NCBI GenBank assembly: GCA_014763895.1
Contig: JACXUM010000010.1
Span: 1-64,000, forward strand
Length of the DNA stretch: 64,000 nucleotides
Source of the DNA: Campylobacterales bacterium
Lineage (GTDB): Bacteria > Campylobacterota > Campylobacteria > Campylobacterales > Sulfurovaceae
Reading direction: 5' to 3'
Part shown: piece by piece, positions 17,650 through 26,546 of the stretch
How positions within the stretch are numbered: the stretch's first letter is position 1
Layout: the number at the start of each line of letters is the position of its first letter
Translations under genes and position numbers: made by a program
The notes under the pieces: generated by a model
What the model saw: only the letters and a program-made list of their open reading frames with translations
The model's database searches: none
What the model was told of the DNA's origin: nothing

Positions 17650-18441
17650 ATGGAACAAATGAATTTGGCAATTGAGGTAAAAGATTTTTCTTTTACCTAT
17701 CCAGGTGCAACAGCACCTTCACTAAAAAAGGTAAACCTTTCGATCGCACGCAATAAGATCACGGCACTGATAGGTCCAAGCGGTTGCGGCAAATCAACGC
17801 TGCTTCGCAGTATGAACCGTATCCATGACGTATATCCGGGGAATAAGTACGAAGGTGAAATCAATCTGTATGATAATGCGGGAGCTGTACAAAACATTTT
17901 GGAACTTCAAAAAGAGAATGAGCTGATTGAATTGCGCCAAAGTGTAGGGATGATCTTTCAAAAGCCGACACCTTTCCCTATGAGCATTTTTGATAATGTT
18001 GCGTATGGTCTGAAGCTATCAGGTATCAAAAATAAAACCGAATTGAAAGATCGTGTAGAAGTAGCGCTGAAAGGTGCAGCAATCTGGGAAGAGACAAAAG
18101 ACCGTCTCAATCAAAGTGCGATGGGAATGAGCGGCGGGCAGCAGCAAAGACTCTGTATCGCAAGGGCAGTGGCACTCAAACCCGAAGTACTTCTTTTTGA
18201 TGAACCGACATCGGCACTAGATCCCATCTCAACCGGGGCAATTGAAGAGTTGATCGCAGAGCTTAAATCGGAAGTTTCTGTTGCGATCGTGACACACAAT
18301 ATGCAGCAGGCAAGCCGTTTGAGCGACTACACGGCATTTATGTACCTTGGAGAGTTGATCGAATTTGATGTAACAGAAAACATTTTCCTTAACCCATCGA
18401 ACAAATTGACCGAAGATTATGTAACGGGAAGATTTGGATAA
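17650..18441 (+). CDS. pstB: Phosphate ABC transporter ATPase PstB
   Basis: 263 residues. Walker [10 protein letters not shown] (about 39-47), Q-loop [12 protein letters not shown], signature MSGGQQQRL, Walker [14 protein letters not shown] and switch His in VTHNMQQA. The sequence [18 protein letters not shown] is diagnostic for PstB. It powers PstCA. AAGGAAAAAA precedes the ATG. Confidence 0.94.
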   Translation: MEQMNLAIEVKDFSFTYPGATAPSLKKVNLSIARNKITALIGPSGCGKSTLLRSMNRIHDVYPGNKYEGEINLYDNAGAVQNILELQKENELIELRQSVGMIFQKPTPFPMSIFDNVAYGLKLSGIKNKTELKDRVEVALKGAAIWEETKDRLNQSAMGMSGGQQQRLCIARAVALKPEVLLFDEPTSALDPISTGAIEELIAELKSEVSVAIVTHNMQQASRLSDYTAFMYLGELIEFDVTENIFLNPSNKLTEDYVTGRFG

Positions 18442-18505
18442 TTTGGATGAGCAAGCATCATTTTAGATTGATAGAGAGAAAAGATAAAAGAAAAAGGAGC
18501 GAAAG

Positions 18506-19168
18506 ATGTTAAACGCAGAATTTAGAATCGGTGAAATAAGAGAAATGACAGCAGGCGTTTTGAATGATATGATCATTTCCCAAAAAATTGCCCTACAGGC
18601 ACTGGAAGCATGTGATGAAAAAAGTTTTGAACAGGCTCTCATCCCGCTAAAATCGATCGATGAAAGAGTGGAAGAGATAGATAGCCTGATTCTATCGGCA
18701 TTTGTACGTTTCTCTCCGGAAGCCAAAGACCTTCGTGAACTCGTCGCTTTTTTGAAGATCACTTCTGCACTGCAACGTATCGCGACGAACGAAAAAAACT
18801 ATATGAAGAATATGAAGATCTGCAACCCAAAATCAGACGATGGGATTAAACTTATTATTAAAGAGTCTCTTGCCATCAATCGCTGTACAATCCAGGCAAT
18901 GACCTTCACAATAGAGATGATTCAAGAAGTAAATGACAAAGACAGACTGAAAGACCTTGATAGCAAGATCGATGTGGAATTCAGCAAAACAGACGATATC
19001 TATTCGATGATCGAAAAGAATGTATTGCAGAATATGCATGGAGATCATGAGGTGGATGATGAACAAATCAATATTCTCAAGTATATCAGAAAGAATCTCA
19101 AGATCATTGACAGGCTTCAGGATATTGCATCAAAACTGATCTTCGCAAGGATTGGCGGGAAACTTTGA
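18506..19168 (+). CDS. phoU: PhoU-family regulator
   Basis: 220 residues, all-helical, with two PhoU-type three-helix repeats (about 10-95 and 110-205) and acidic metal-binding motifs such as DERVEEID and DSKIDVEFSKTDD. PhoU restrains Pst and phosphate signalling in other bacteria. AAGGAGCGAAAG precedes the ATG. The 3' end overlaps the oppositely oriented patatin-like gene by 39 bases. Confidence 0.86.
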   Translation: MLNAEFRIGEIREMTAGVLNDMIISQKIALQALEACDEKSFEQALIPLKSIDERVEEIDSLILSAFVRFSPEAKDLRELVAFLKITSALQRIATNEKNYMKNMKICNPKSDDGIKLIIKESLAINRCTIQAMTFTIEMIQEVNDKDRLKDLDSKIDVEFSKTDDIYSMIEKNVLQNMHGDHEVDDEQINILKYIRKNLKIIDRLQDIASKLIFARIGGKL

Positions 19169-19897
19169 TAGCCTTTGAAGGGCAGCTTCATATCCAAGCT
19201 CAAACAGTGAATCGAAGTGTTTGAAACTAAGCAGGTTATAGCTTGAAATCGCCGGATGGCTGATACGGAGATCACAGGCTTGCAAATGAGCCTGTAGGGA
19301 AGCCCGCCAAGTTAGGAAAAGTGTCCGTCTGAGCAATCTTGCCATTCCTGAAATTTTCTCCTGATGAAGGGGATGCAGATCCACACCGATGATGGGATGC
19401 CCATATTCCAGCAGCGGAGAGACGGGAAGATTATCCATCACTCCTCCGTCAACAAGTTGATATCCCTCATACGAGATTGGTTCAAAAAGCGGAACTACGG
19501 CACTTGAAGCAGTACACAACATGATCGCAGGTCCCTGATCGAAGCGCACAATCTTGCCCCCACTAAGATCGACGGTTGTGATATGGAGTTTTATAGAAGT
19601 TTGTCCTATATCTGAAATCGGGATCAGCTTTTTAAGGATGTCACGCTGTTGGTTAACATGAAAGAGGCCGTTTGTAAACCCTTTGAATGCAAAAATCTTT
19701 TTGAATGCCTTGGAATTGAAGATGTCAAGCTGTTCTTTTGGAGATACACCGGCAGCATAGCTGGTACCAATGACCGCTCCTATACTGCTTGCCGAAATGG
19801 CTTGAATGGCAAATTCTTTTTCATCCAGAGCTTGCAGTACTCCTAGATGGAAAGCACCTCTTGCCGCACCGCCGGATAATGCCAAACTAACTTTCAC
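19130..19897 (-). CDS. Patatin-like phospholipase
   Basis: 255 residues from the GTG at 19897 (VKVSLALSGGAARGAFHLG fits family N termini; a GTG at 19927 would add ten residues). The oxyanion loop SGGAARG, a serine elbow ISASSIGAVIG in which the first Gly of G-x-S-x-G is Ala, and the catalytic DGG (VDGGVMDNLP) are all present. Such enzymes hydrolyse acyl chains from lipids in the cytoplasm or at the inner membrane. The start lies inside the end of the plcP-like gene, so both are one transcription unit, and the context suggests phospholipid turnover. The 3' end overlaps phoU antisense. Confidence 0.8.
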   Translation of the reverse strand: MKVSLALSGGAARGAFHLGVLQALDEKEFAIQAISASSIGAVIGTSYAAGVSPKEQLDIFNSKAFKKIFAFKGFTNGLFHVNQQRDILKKLIPISDIGQTSIKLHITTVDLSGGKIVRFDQGPAIMLCTASSAVVPLFEPISYEGYQLVDGGVMDNLPVSPLLEYGHPIIGVDLHPLHQEKISGMARLLRRTLFLTWRASLQAHLQACDLRISHPAISSYNLLSFKHFDSLFELGYEAALQRLSKFPANPCEDQF

Positions 19898-20630
19898 GCT
19901 CCAACCAATCGATGATTTTCCATTCACCTTCCATTGTCTCGACCAACGCGGTGCATGACTCCACCCAATCGCCTGAATTCTTATAAGCGATTTCGCCGAT
20001 CATTTTCATTTCTGCTTTATGGATATGTCCGCAGATCACACCATTATACCCTTTATGTTCTGCATGTTTGGCAAGTATTGTTTCAAAATCTGTGATAAAA
20101 CTGACCGATTTTTTGACGTTGTCTTTGACATATTTGGAAAGAGACCAATATCTCTGGATGCCGCATTTTTGACGAATAAAGTTCAAGATCTGGTTGAGAT
20201 GAAGTAAAAGATCATATCCCATATCTCCCAGCAGGGCAAGCCATTTTTTGGTCATGGTTACCGAATCGAAGAAATCTCCGTGCGTGATATAGTGTCTTTG
20301 TCCGTCAAGTGCAATGTAGTCTGCTTCATTGAGAATGGTCAGCCTGTCTCCGAGCACGATAGGAAGAAAATCCCGAAGAAATTCGTCATGATTCCCGGTG
20401 ATATAGTAGACTTGGGTACCTTTTCTGGCTTTTCTGAGGATCTTTTGAATGACATCGGAGTGCGGTTGTGCCCAGCGGATCTTGCGTTTCATTGCCCAAC
20501 CATCGATGATGTCCCCGACAAGATAGAGGTTCTCAGACTCATGTTCTTTTAGAAAGTCCAAAAATCTTTCTGCCTGACAAAACCGTGTCCCTAGGTGAAT
20601 ATCGGAGACAAAAATAGATCGATAGGTCAT
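19887..20630 (-). CDS. PlcP-like phospholipase C / LpxH-family metallophosphoesterase
   Basis: 247 residues from the ATG at 20630; a TTG farther up at 20678 would add residues not seen in relatives. Metallophosphoesterase motifs in order: SDIHLGT, GDIIDGW, GNHDEFLRD, HGDFFD, CGHIHKAE. The segments SDVIQKILRKARKGTQV and NSGDWVESCTALVE match the PlcP branch of COG2908, known in Sinorhizobium and marine bacteria to cut phospholipids to diacylglycerol during phosphate shortage; automatic pipelines usually call this branch UDP-2,3-diacylglucosamine diphosphatase. It is divergent from the olsF-type operon across a Pho box, which favours the PlcP reading. True LpxH function is the alternative. Confidence 0.72.
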   Translation of the reverse strand: MTYRSIFVSDIHLGTRFCQAERFLDFLKEHESENLYLVGDIIDGWAMKRKIRWAQPHSDVIQKILRKARKGTQVYYITGNHDEFLRDFLPIVLGDRLTILNEADYIALDGQRHYITHGDFFDSVTMTKKWLALLGDMGYDLLLHLNQILNFIRQKCGIQRYWSLSKYVKDNVKKSVSFITDFETILAKHAEHKGYNGVICGHIHKAEMKMIGEIAYKNSGDWVESCTALVETMEGEWKIIDWLERES

Positions 20631-20692
20631 TGTGTGCTTTTCTCTGACATCTTTTGCATGGTGATATCGTATAGTCAAACGATTACAGAACG

Positions 20693-20735
20693 GTTACCGG
20701 GATGTTACGAAAATGTAACCAGGCTTTTTTACAAT
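20693..20735 (+). promoter_or_regulatory. Three-repeat Pho box and -10 of the ornithine-lipid operon
   Basis: GTTACCG 20693, GTTACGA 20704 and GTAACCA 20715 at 11-bp period, then 8 bp and TACAAT 20730-20735. ATG at 20763 follows a CAGGAG site. The box also sits 62 bases upstream of the divergent plcP-like start, so it may act in both directions. Confidence 0.82.
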
Positions 20736-20762
20736 AGCAAAACTTATCGACAGGAGTTGTTT

Positions 20763-20972
20763 ATGCAAATTGTGTATGAGATATCGGATCAATCTATAGA
20801 AGAACTTTCAAAAAAGATCGCAAAATCTTTTTCTATGACCAAAGACGAAGCTTTGGAAATGATCTATGAAGAGTGGGAATTGGTGGAATCGCTTTTTGCA
20901 GATTTTGGCAAGATCCATTTGGTGCATCAACACCTGATCAATGAGATGAATGAAGTGTATAGGATAGCCTAA
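20763..20972 (+). CDS. 69-residue helical protein encoded before the ornithine-lipid synthase
   Basis: Starts at ATG 20763 with CAGGAG eight bases upstream; a longer frame from 20595 crosses the promoter and is not used. The product is acidic and predicted helical (SIEELSKKIAKSFSMTKDEA, EWELVESLFADFGKI), with no Cys, signal peptide or membrane segment. I do not recognise a family. Its stop shares a base with the start of the olsF-like gene (TAATG), so the two are translated together from the same Pho promoter. A helper or acyl-carrier-interacting role is only a guess. Confidence 0.72.
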   Translation: MQIVYEISDQSIEELSKKIAKSFSMTKDEALEMIYEEWELVESLFADFGKIHLVHQHLINEMNEVYRIA

Positions 20973-22684
20973 TGCAGTTAAGCATCGAAAATTATATGGA
21001 GCACCATTATCCCCAGATTATACATCTTCCCCAGGTCATGAAAAATCTGCTTTTTGCGGGACTGAAAAAATTGTTCCATGAAGATCAGATCAACCTTTTT
21101 TTACGGGAAAATACACAAAAGGATGCATTTAGCTTTATCGAAGCGATCATCGACTATTTTGATATTTCCATTGGGCTCAGAAAAGAGGAGTTACGCCATA
21201 TACCGGCATATGGACGGGTAGTGATCATTGCCAATCATCCTTTGGGGGCATTGGATGCCATGGCCCTGATGCATCTGCTCAAAGATATCAGAAGTGATAT
21301 CAAGATCGTAGCCAATGATTTTCTCTCTTCGCTTGACAATATTTCTTCGGTACTCATCGGGGTAGACAATATCACCGGCGGCATGAACAAAGAGACGATC
21401 AAGCAGGTCTACCATGCACTTGAAGCTGAACAAGCCGTGATCATTTTCCCCTCGGGAGAGGTGAGCCGTGCCAGACCTAACGGGATCAAGGATACGCCTT
21501 GGAAAAACGGATTTTTGAAAATGGCAACCAAGATGAAAGCGCCGATCCTGCCGATCCATATTAAAGCAAAAAACTCCAACAATTTTTATCTCCTCTCTAT
21601 GATCAACCGTTCGCTGGCCACTGCAACACTTCCCCATGAGATGTTCAAGGCCCAGGGTAAAAAGATAGAATTTGTCATCGGTAAACCAATTCCCTATGAA
21701 GCTTATCATTTACCGTCTCTTGATACAGGGAATGTGGTAAAGCTTCTTAGAAAGCATCTCTATCGCATCGCTAAACATAAAAAACCGCTGTTTAAAACCT
21801 ATAATGAAATAGCGGTTCCAGAATCTAGAAGCGAACTCAAAGCCGAACTTAAAAAGGGCAAGGTTCTGGGAGAGACATTTGATGGGAAAAAGATTATTGT
21901 TTATGAATCAGCCATAGAGAACTGTGTACTAAAAGAGATCGGCAGGCTCAGAGAGATCAGTTTCCGTCATGTGGGAGAGGGGAGCGGTAAAAAACGCGAT
22001 CTTGACGGGTATGATTACTATTATAAGCATTTGATTATCTGGGATGATGAAAATTTGGAGATCGCCGGAGCATACCGTTTAGGCGAATCAAGACAGATTG
22101 TAGAAGAATACGAGCTTAAAGGCCTCTATACGACAACACTCTTTGAATTTGATAAAGAGTTCCTGCCTTATATTGAAAGAGGATTGGAGCTTGGAAGAAG
22201 TTTTGTTCAGCCAAAATATTGGAACAGCAGAGCACTAGATTATCTATGGCAGGGGATTGGTGCCTATGTAAAACAAAACCCGCAGATACGCTATCTCTTT
22301 GGAGCGGTCAGCCTTAGTGATGCATTTAACGACAAGGCCAAAGCATTAATGATCTATTTTTATCAGCACTACTTTCATCCCGAATTACCGTTAGTGAACC
22401 ATAAAGTCTCTTATCGGATGCCCAAAGAGCTTCAAGCCTATTGTGAAGATCTTTTTATGGGAAATAACTACAGGGAAGATCAGTTAAGGCTTAAAGAAGA
22501 GCTTGGCCTTATGGGATATGCCATTCCTACCCTTTATAAACAGTATTCGGAAGTATGTGAAGAGGGGGGAGTGAAGTTCTTGGATTTTGGCTATGACAAG
22601 GATTTTAACAACTGTATCGATGGGATGATCGTTGTAGATCTGCAGTATCTTAAACCAACCAAAGCAAAGCGCTATTTCAAATAA
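20972..22684 (+). CDS. olsF: Bifunctional ornithine-lipid synthase (OlsF type)
   Basis: 570 residues in two parts. Residues about 60-270 are a PlsC-like O-acyltransferase with NHPLGALDA (about 88-96), FPSGEVSRARPNG and PILPIHIKA. Residues about 290-480 are a GNAT-type N-acyltransferase of the OlsB kind, with REISFRHVGEGSG, DLDGYDYYYKHLI and IAGAYRLGES. OlsF proteins, described in Serratia and Flavobacterium relatives, make ornithine lipids by N- then O-acylation of ornithine. These phosphorus-free lipids replace phospholipids when phosphate is short, which agrees with the Pho box upstream. The order of the two domains matches OlsF. Substrate could be another amino acid. Confidence 0.8.
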   Translation: MQLSIENYMEHHYPQIIHLPQVMKNLLFAGLKKLFHEDQINLFLRENTQKDAFSFIEAIIDYFDISIGLRKEELRHIPAYGRVVIIANHPLGALDAMALMHLLKDIRSDIKIVANDFLSSLDNISSVLIGVDNITGGMNKETIKQVYHALEAEQAVIIFPSGEVSRARPNGIKDTPWKNGFLKMATKMKAPILPIHIKAKNSNNFYLLSMINRSLATATLPHEMFKAQGKKIEFVIGKPIPYEAYHLPSLDTGNVVKLLRKHLYRIAKHKKPLFKTYNEIAVPESRSELKAELKKGKVLGETFDGKKIIVYESAIENCVLKEIGRLREISFRHVGEGSGKKRDLDGYDYYYKHLIIWDDENLEIAGAYRLGESRQIVEEYELKGLYTTTLFEFDKEFLPYIERGLELGRSFVQPKYWNSRALDYLWQGIGAYVKQNPQIRYLFGAVSLSDAFNDKAKALMIYFYQHYFHPELPLVNHKVSYRMPKELQAYCEDLFMGNNYREDQLRLKEELGLMGYAIPTLYKQYSEVCEEGGVKFLDFGYDKDFNNCIDGMIVVDLQYLKPTKAKRYFK

Positions 22685-22705
22685 AGATGTCAATCTGACA
22701 TCTTT
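22683..22705 (+). terminator. Terminator hairpin of the ornithine-lipid operon
   Basis: Perfect ten-bp stem AAAGATGTCA / TGACATCTTT with a three-base loop, overlapping the olsF stop codon and ending in TCTTTTA. Confidence 0.75.
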
Positions 22706-22742
22706 TACCCAATCTTTCTTTTCAACCCGCTACAATGGCAGG

Positions 22743-24524
22743 ATGGAACTACAACAGACACTTCAACACTATTTCGGACATAATGTGTTCAGACCTCTGC
22801 AGAAAGAGGTGATCGATGCGGTCATGCAGCACCATGATGTTTTGATGATCCTACCTACAGGCGGGGGTAAGTCTCTTTGCTATCAGTTGCCGACACTATT
22901 GATGGAGGGGGTGACGGTCGTTATCTCTCCTTTGCTTGCATTGATGCATGATCAGGTGGTTTCGCTCAGAGCAAACGGTATTTCGGCAGTTATGCTCTCT
23001 TCTATGCAGACCCAAGAAGAGGCTCAGGAGATCGAAAACGAGCTTCGCTCAAACAGGGTGAAGTTTTTGTATGTCGCCCCGGAACGGTTGAGCAATCCCT
23101 ATTTTGTGGCGTTTCTCCAATCTCTGAAGATCAATTTTTTTGTGATAGATGAAGCGCATTGCGTAAGCGAATGGGGACATGAGTTCAGAGAAGATTATCG
23201 GAGGCTCTCGTTGCTCAAGAGCCATTTCCCTTCCGTACCTATCGCGGCATTTACAGCTACGGCTACCCAAACCGTTGAAAATGATATCATCGGCCATTTG
23301 AAATTGAATGACCCCAGATGTGTCAGGGGGAGTGTATTCAGGGAGAATCTCAAGATCCATGTGCGCCACCGTATCAAAGACGGAAGAGAACAGTTGTTGG
23401 AATTTTTGAAAATGCATCAGGATGAGCTAGGGATCATTTATACCCTTTCACGCAAATCTACTGAAGCGGTAGCACATTTCCTTCAAACCAAAGGGTTCGC
23501 AGCAGGAGCCTACCATGCGGGGCTTCCAACGGAAATCAAAAATAAAGTCTATTCTGATTTTGTTGCAGACAAGATACAGATCGTTGTTGCGACGATCGCC
23601 TTTGGAATGGGGATAGATAAAAGCAATATCCGCTTTGTCGTGCATATGAGTATGCCCAAGACCCTGGAGAATTATTATCAAGAGATTGGGCGGGCAGGAA
23701 GAGATGGATTGGAAGCCGAGACATTGCTTCTTTTCTCGGCGCAGGACAGAGTGCAGCAGAAAATGTTCATTGATGATCTGCCGGAAACACCCTATAAACA
23801 GCATGCCTACGATAAACTAGAGAGCATCGTGCGGTTTTGTGACTCGGAATCATGCAGACATCAAAGCATAGCAGCATACTTTGATGACAGCATTGTTGCG
23901 TGCCAAACACATTGTGACAACTGCAGAGCGCCGCAAAGTGACAAAGTTGACATTACCGACGCGGCAAGAAAGCTGCTCTCCGCGATATGGCGAACCCAGC
24001 AGAAATTCGGCTTGCATTACATCATCGATATTCTCAGAGGCAGCAAGGAGCAAAGAATTGTCCAAAACGGGCATGACAGGCTTTCTGTGTATGGGATAGG
24101 AGATACATATACGAAGCATCAGTGGCTTACGATAGGCGATAAGCTTCTTGAGCTCGGGGCCGTGAAACTAGGGGATTTCAAAGTGTACCTGTTGAGTGAA
24201 TTGGGGGTTGAAGTGCTCAAAGGATTGCATCGCATAGAATTAAAAAAAGAGAGACTGCACATCAAGAAAGCAGAGGTTCAGAAACCCCAAACGTATCTTG
24301 ATGAAGCAAACCAGCAGATCTATGAGAAGCTAAGAGCGCTTCGTACACAGATCGCCTCTGAGAACAATCTGCCGCCTTATATGGTATTTTCAGATAAAAC
24401 GCTTAAGGAACTCACTGCCAGACAGCCTCAAAACAAAGAGGAGATGCTGGAAGTTCAAGGGATCGGAGAGGTGAAATTTGAACGGTATGGAGAGTCATTT
24501 TTATCACTGATAAATGAGGAGTAG
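22743..24524 (+). CDS. recQ: ATP-dependent DNA helicase RecQ
   Basis: 593 residues. Helicase core with Walker A LPTGGGKSLCYQLP (about 36-49), DEAH box FVIDEAHCVSEWGH, aromatic-rich FREDYRRL, motif III FTATAT, and motifs V-VI (ATIAFGMGIDKSNIRFV, YYQEIGRAGRDG). A zinc-binding RQC region follows (CDSESCRH, CQTHCDNC), then an HRDC domain near 515-590. RecQ unwinds DNA during repair and recombination. Length and domain order are standard. Confidence 0.95.
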   Translation: MELQQTLQHYFGHNVFRPLQKEVIDAVMQHHDVLMILPTGGGKSLCYQLPTLLMEGVTVVISPLLALMHDQVVSLRANGISAVMLSSMQTQEEAQEIENELRSNRVKFLYVAPERLSNPYFVAFLQSLKINFFVIDEAHCVSEWGHEFREDYRRLSLLKSHFPSVPIAAFTATATQTVENDIIGHLKLNDPRCVRGSVFRENLKIHVRHRIKDGREQLLEFLKMHQDELGIIYTLSRKSTEAVAHFLQTKGFAAGAYHAGLPTEIKNKVYSDFVADKIQIVVATIAFGMGIDKSNIRFVVHMSMPKTLENYYQEIGRAGRDGLEAETLLLFSAQDRVQQKMFIDDLPETPYKQHAYDKLESIVRFCDSESCRHQSIAAYFDDSIVACQTHCDNCRAPQSDKVDITDAARKLLSAIWRTQQKFGLHYIIDILRGSKEQRIVQNGHDRLSVYGIGDTYTKHQWLTIGDKLLELGAVKLGDFKVYLLSELGVEVLKGLHRIELKKERLHIKKAEVQKPQTYLDEANQQIYEKLRALRTQIASENNLPPYMVFSDKTLKELTARQPQNKEEMLEVQGIGEVKFERYGESFLSLINEE

Positions 24525-24623
24525 GGGTTTCTGTATAAAAGAAGAAGAAAAGGCAAAGAAGTGACAGGTTAAAATCCTTTTTTATAGTTTATTGTCATTT
24601 CAAATAATATATGGGATAGTCGA

Positions 24624-25184
24624 ATGGGTAGCAAACCTTTATGCGGTATTGATGAGGCGGGCAGAGGCCCGCTGGCGGGTTCTTTAGTAATGGCGGGTGT
24701 TGTTCTCCGTCAACCTATTGAGGGATTAATGGATTCGAAAAAACTGAGCGAAGTAAAACGTGAGGCGTTGTTTGATCTGATCCTTGAGCGCTCGCACTAT
24801 CATATCGTCTCTTTTTCATCATGTCAGGTTGATGAATGGGGGATTTCCAAATGTTTACAGAATGGTTTACAAAGCATACAGGAAGCATTGGAAGGATGTG
24901 AATATCTGTTTGACGGGAACAGTCCTTTTGGTGTTAAAAACATTCAAACGATGATCAAAGCAGATGATAAAGTACCTGAGGTAAGCGCAGCAAGCATTTT
25001 GGCAAAAGTGACACGTGACAGGGAAATGATCACATTATCGAAGATCTATCCGCACTACGGGTTTGAAAAACATAAAGGATATGGAACCAAAGCCCATGTT
25101 GAAGCTTTGATGAGTTATGGAAGATGCCCGATCCACCGTCAGACATTTAAGATCAAAGAGTTGGACCAGCCAACCCTTTTTTAG
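24624..25184 (+). CDS. rnhB: Ribonuclease HII
   Basis: 186 residues. Motifs CGIDEAGRGPLAGSLVMAGV, MDSKKLSE, and VSAASILAKVTRDREM supply the catalytic acids, and YGFEKHKGYGTKAH is typical of the family. It removes ribonucleotides from RNA-DNA hybrids. No strong ribosome site is seen before ATG 24624. Confidence 0.94.
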   Translation: MGSKPLCGIDEAGRGPLAGSLVMAGVVLRQPIEGLMDSKKLSEVKREALFDLILERSHYHIVSFSSCQVDEWGISKCLQNGLQSIQEALEGCEYLFDGNSPFGVKNIQTMIKADDKVPEVSAASILAKVTRDREMITLSKIYPHYGFEKHKGYGTKAHVEALMSYGRCPIHRQTFKIKELDQPTLF

Positions 25185-25199
25185 ATAAAGTTTGCAGGG

Positions 25200-26534
25200 T
25201 TATTGCAACGGCATACCGTTGACTTTCAGCATCCCCTGTGCAAATTCGATTTCATAGATTTTTTTGCCGTTTGCATCTTTTGGAGGGAACATCATCAGTG
25301 CCATCATGGACCGAGGTTGTTCTGCTATCAGGGCAAAAAGTTCAGTAGAGAGTTCCACTTTCGCCTTGGAAGAAATGGCGTTAATCCCTGCCATTGGATT
25401 GTTTTCCAATGTCTGTATATCCAAGCCTTTTTCAATGGTGAATTGACCATTCAAGGCAAATCCTCCCAACTGTTTACCCTCTGTTTCGATCTTCTCGACA
25501 CCTATTGTATTGATATCGAGTGCAATTCCTTTTGAAAGAAGCGCTTGTAGGGCAGCTTTGAGTTTTATTTCATCTTTAGGATCGGTTTGTGAGAGTTGTT
25601 CAATAGCATTGATATCTAGGTTTGAAATATTTATATCATAGGTCAGTGCATCGAGTTTTGATGAGGTTCCGTTGGCATCAACGGTTATCGTATCGATCGT
25701 TGATTTCCCTGAAGCGCTCAGAAGATCATTCTTCTGTGCAGAATCGGATTGGCCCACGATATGATTAAAATGAATGGCAAAATCTTTTCCATCCACTGCG
25801 ATATTTGCTATTTCGTAATGTGAGAGGGTATCATATTTGGATACTCCCGTTAACTGATAATCCCCTTGAAGATCAGTGAGTTTCATCACAAATTCATTGG
25901 CGGCTTCGATAGAAATAATTTTCAGGTTCTGAGTGGCTGTCTTAACCAACTCTCTCTCTTTATCGATAGAGCCTTTAAATGTAAAACCTTCCATGGTCAA
26001 TGTAACTGTCTTGTCGGCCTCGAATTTTTCATGAATATCTTTGACATACCCTTTAAATCCTGAAAGGAGCTTGTCAAAATCGACATGGACCAAAAAGGTT
26101 TTTTGTTCCATTAGCTTTTGAATAGTCACCAATGCTTTTTTGTCATCCTCCTCTACCGCACTTTGGATAATACTTTGAGGCAAGGTAACCGGATAAATGT
26201 CAACCGAGATTGCATCGAGAGTATTTGGCAGATAATGCACATCCACACCCATACCCATACCTTGCAGGATTTTCGCATCTTCGACATTCATCATCATGCC
26301 CTGTTTGGACATATAAGCTGCGATCTTTTGTGGATCATTGAACGTCATGACAAAATGTTCATCTGCTGCTCTGATCTCCCTTTGATCGATCGTAAATCCT
26401 TGTTGTTGAAGCGAAGTAAGCTCGGCATTAACGTTTTGTTTCATCTCTTCAGTCAGTTTTTCAGAACCCGACGTGAAGTAGTAGATCGCTCCGGCTGCGA
26501 TCAGGGTGGCGGCTCCCAGAAGTATTTTTTTCAT
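25200..26534 (-). CDS. DUF945 (YdgA-like) protein
   Basis: 444 residues with an N-terminal membrane anchor or signal (residues 5-20, LLGAATLIAAGAIYYFTSG). The body has the repeated beta-strand character of DUF945/YdgA proteins of Gram-negative bacteria, e.g. DIQTLENNPMAGINAISSKAK and LSTELFALIAEQP near the C-terminus. The family is periplasmic and of unknown function. It is transcribed convergent to rnhB and lies 12 bases after aroC on the same strand. Confidence 0.7.
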   Translation of the reverse strand: MKKILLGAATLIAAGAIYYFTSGSEKLTEEMKQNVNAELTSLQQQGFTIDQREIRAADEHFVMTFNDPQKIAAYMSKQGMMMNVEDAKILQGMGMGVDVHYLPNTLDAISVDIYPVTLPQSIIQSAVEEDDKKALVTIQKLMEQKTFLVHVDFDKLLSGFKGYVKDIHEKFEADKTVTLTMEGFTFKGSIDKERELVKTATQNLKIISIEAANEFVMKLTDLQGDYQLTGVSKYDTLSHYEIANIAVDGKDFAIHFNHIVGQSDSAQKNDLLSASGKSTIDTITVDANGTSSKLDALTYDINISNLDINAIEQLSQTDPKDEIKLKAALQALLSKGIALDINTIGVEKIETEGKQLGGFALNGQFTIEKGLDIQTLENNPMAGINAISSKAKVELSTELFALIAEQPRSMMALMMFPPKDANGKKIYEIEFAQGMLKVNGMPLQ

Positions 26535-26546
26535 ACGGTTTGTCCT

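Noticed and set aside
20630-20678. Extended start of the PlcP-like protein at TTG 20678
   Set aside because: The TTG is part of a TTGACT motif in the divergent promoter region, and relatives start at the later Met.
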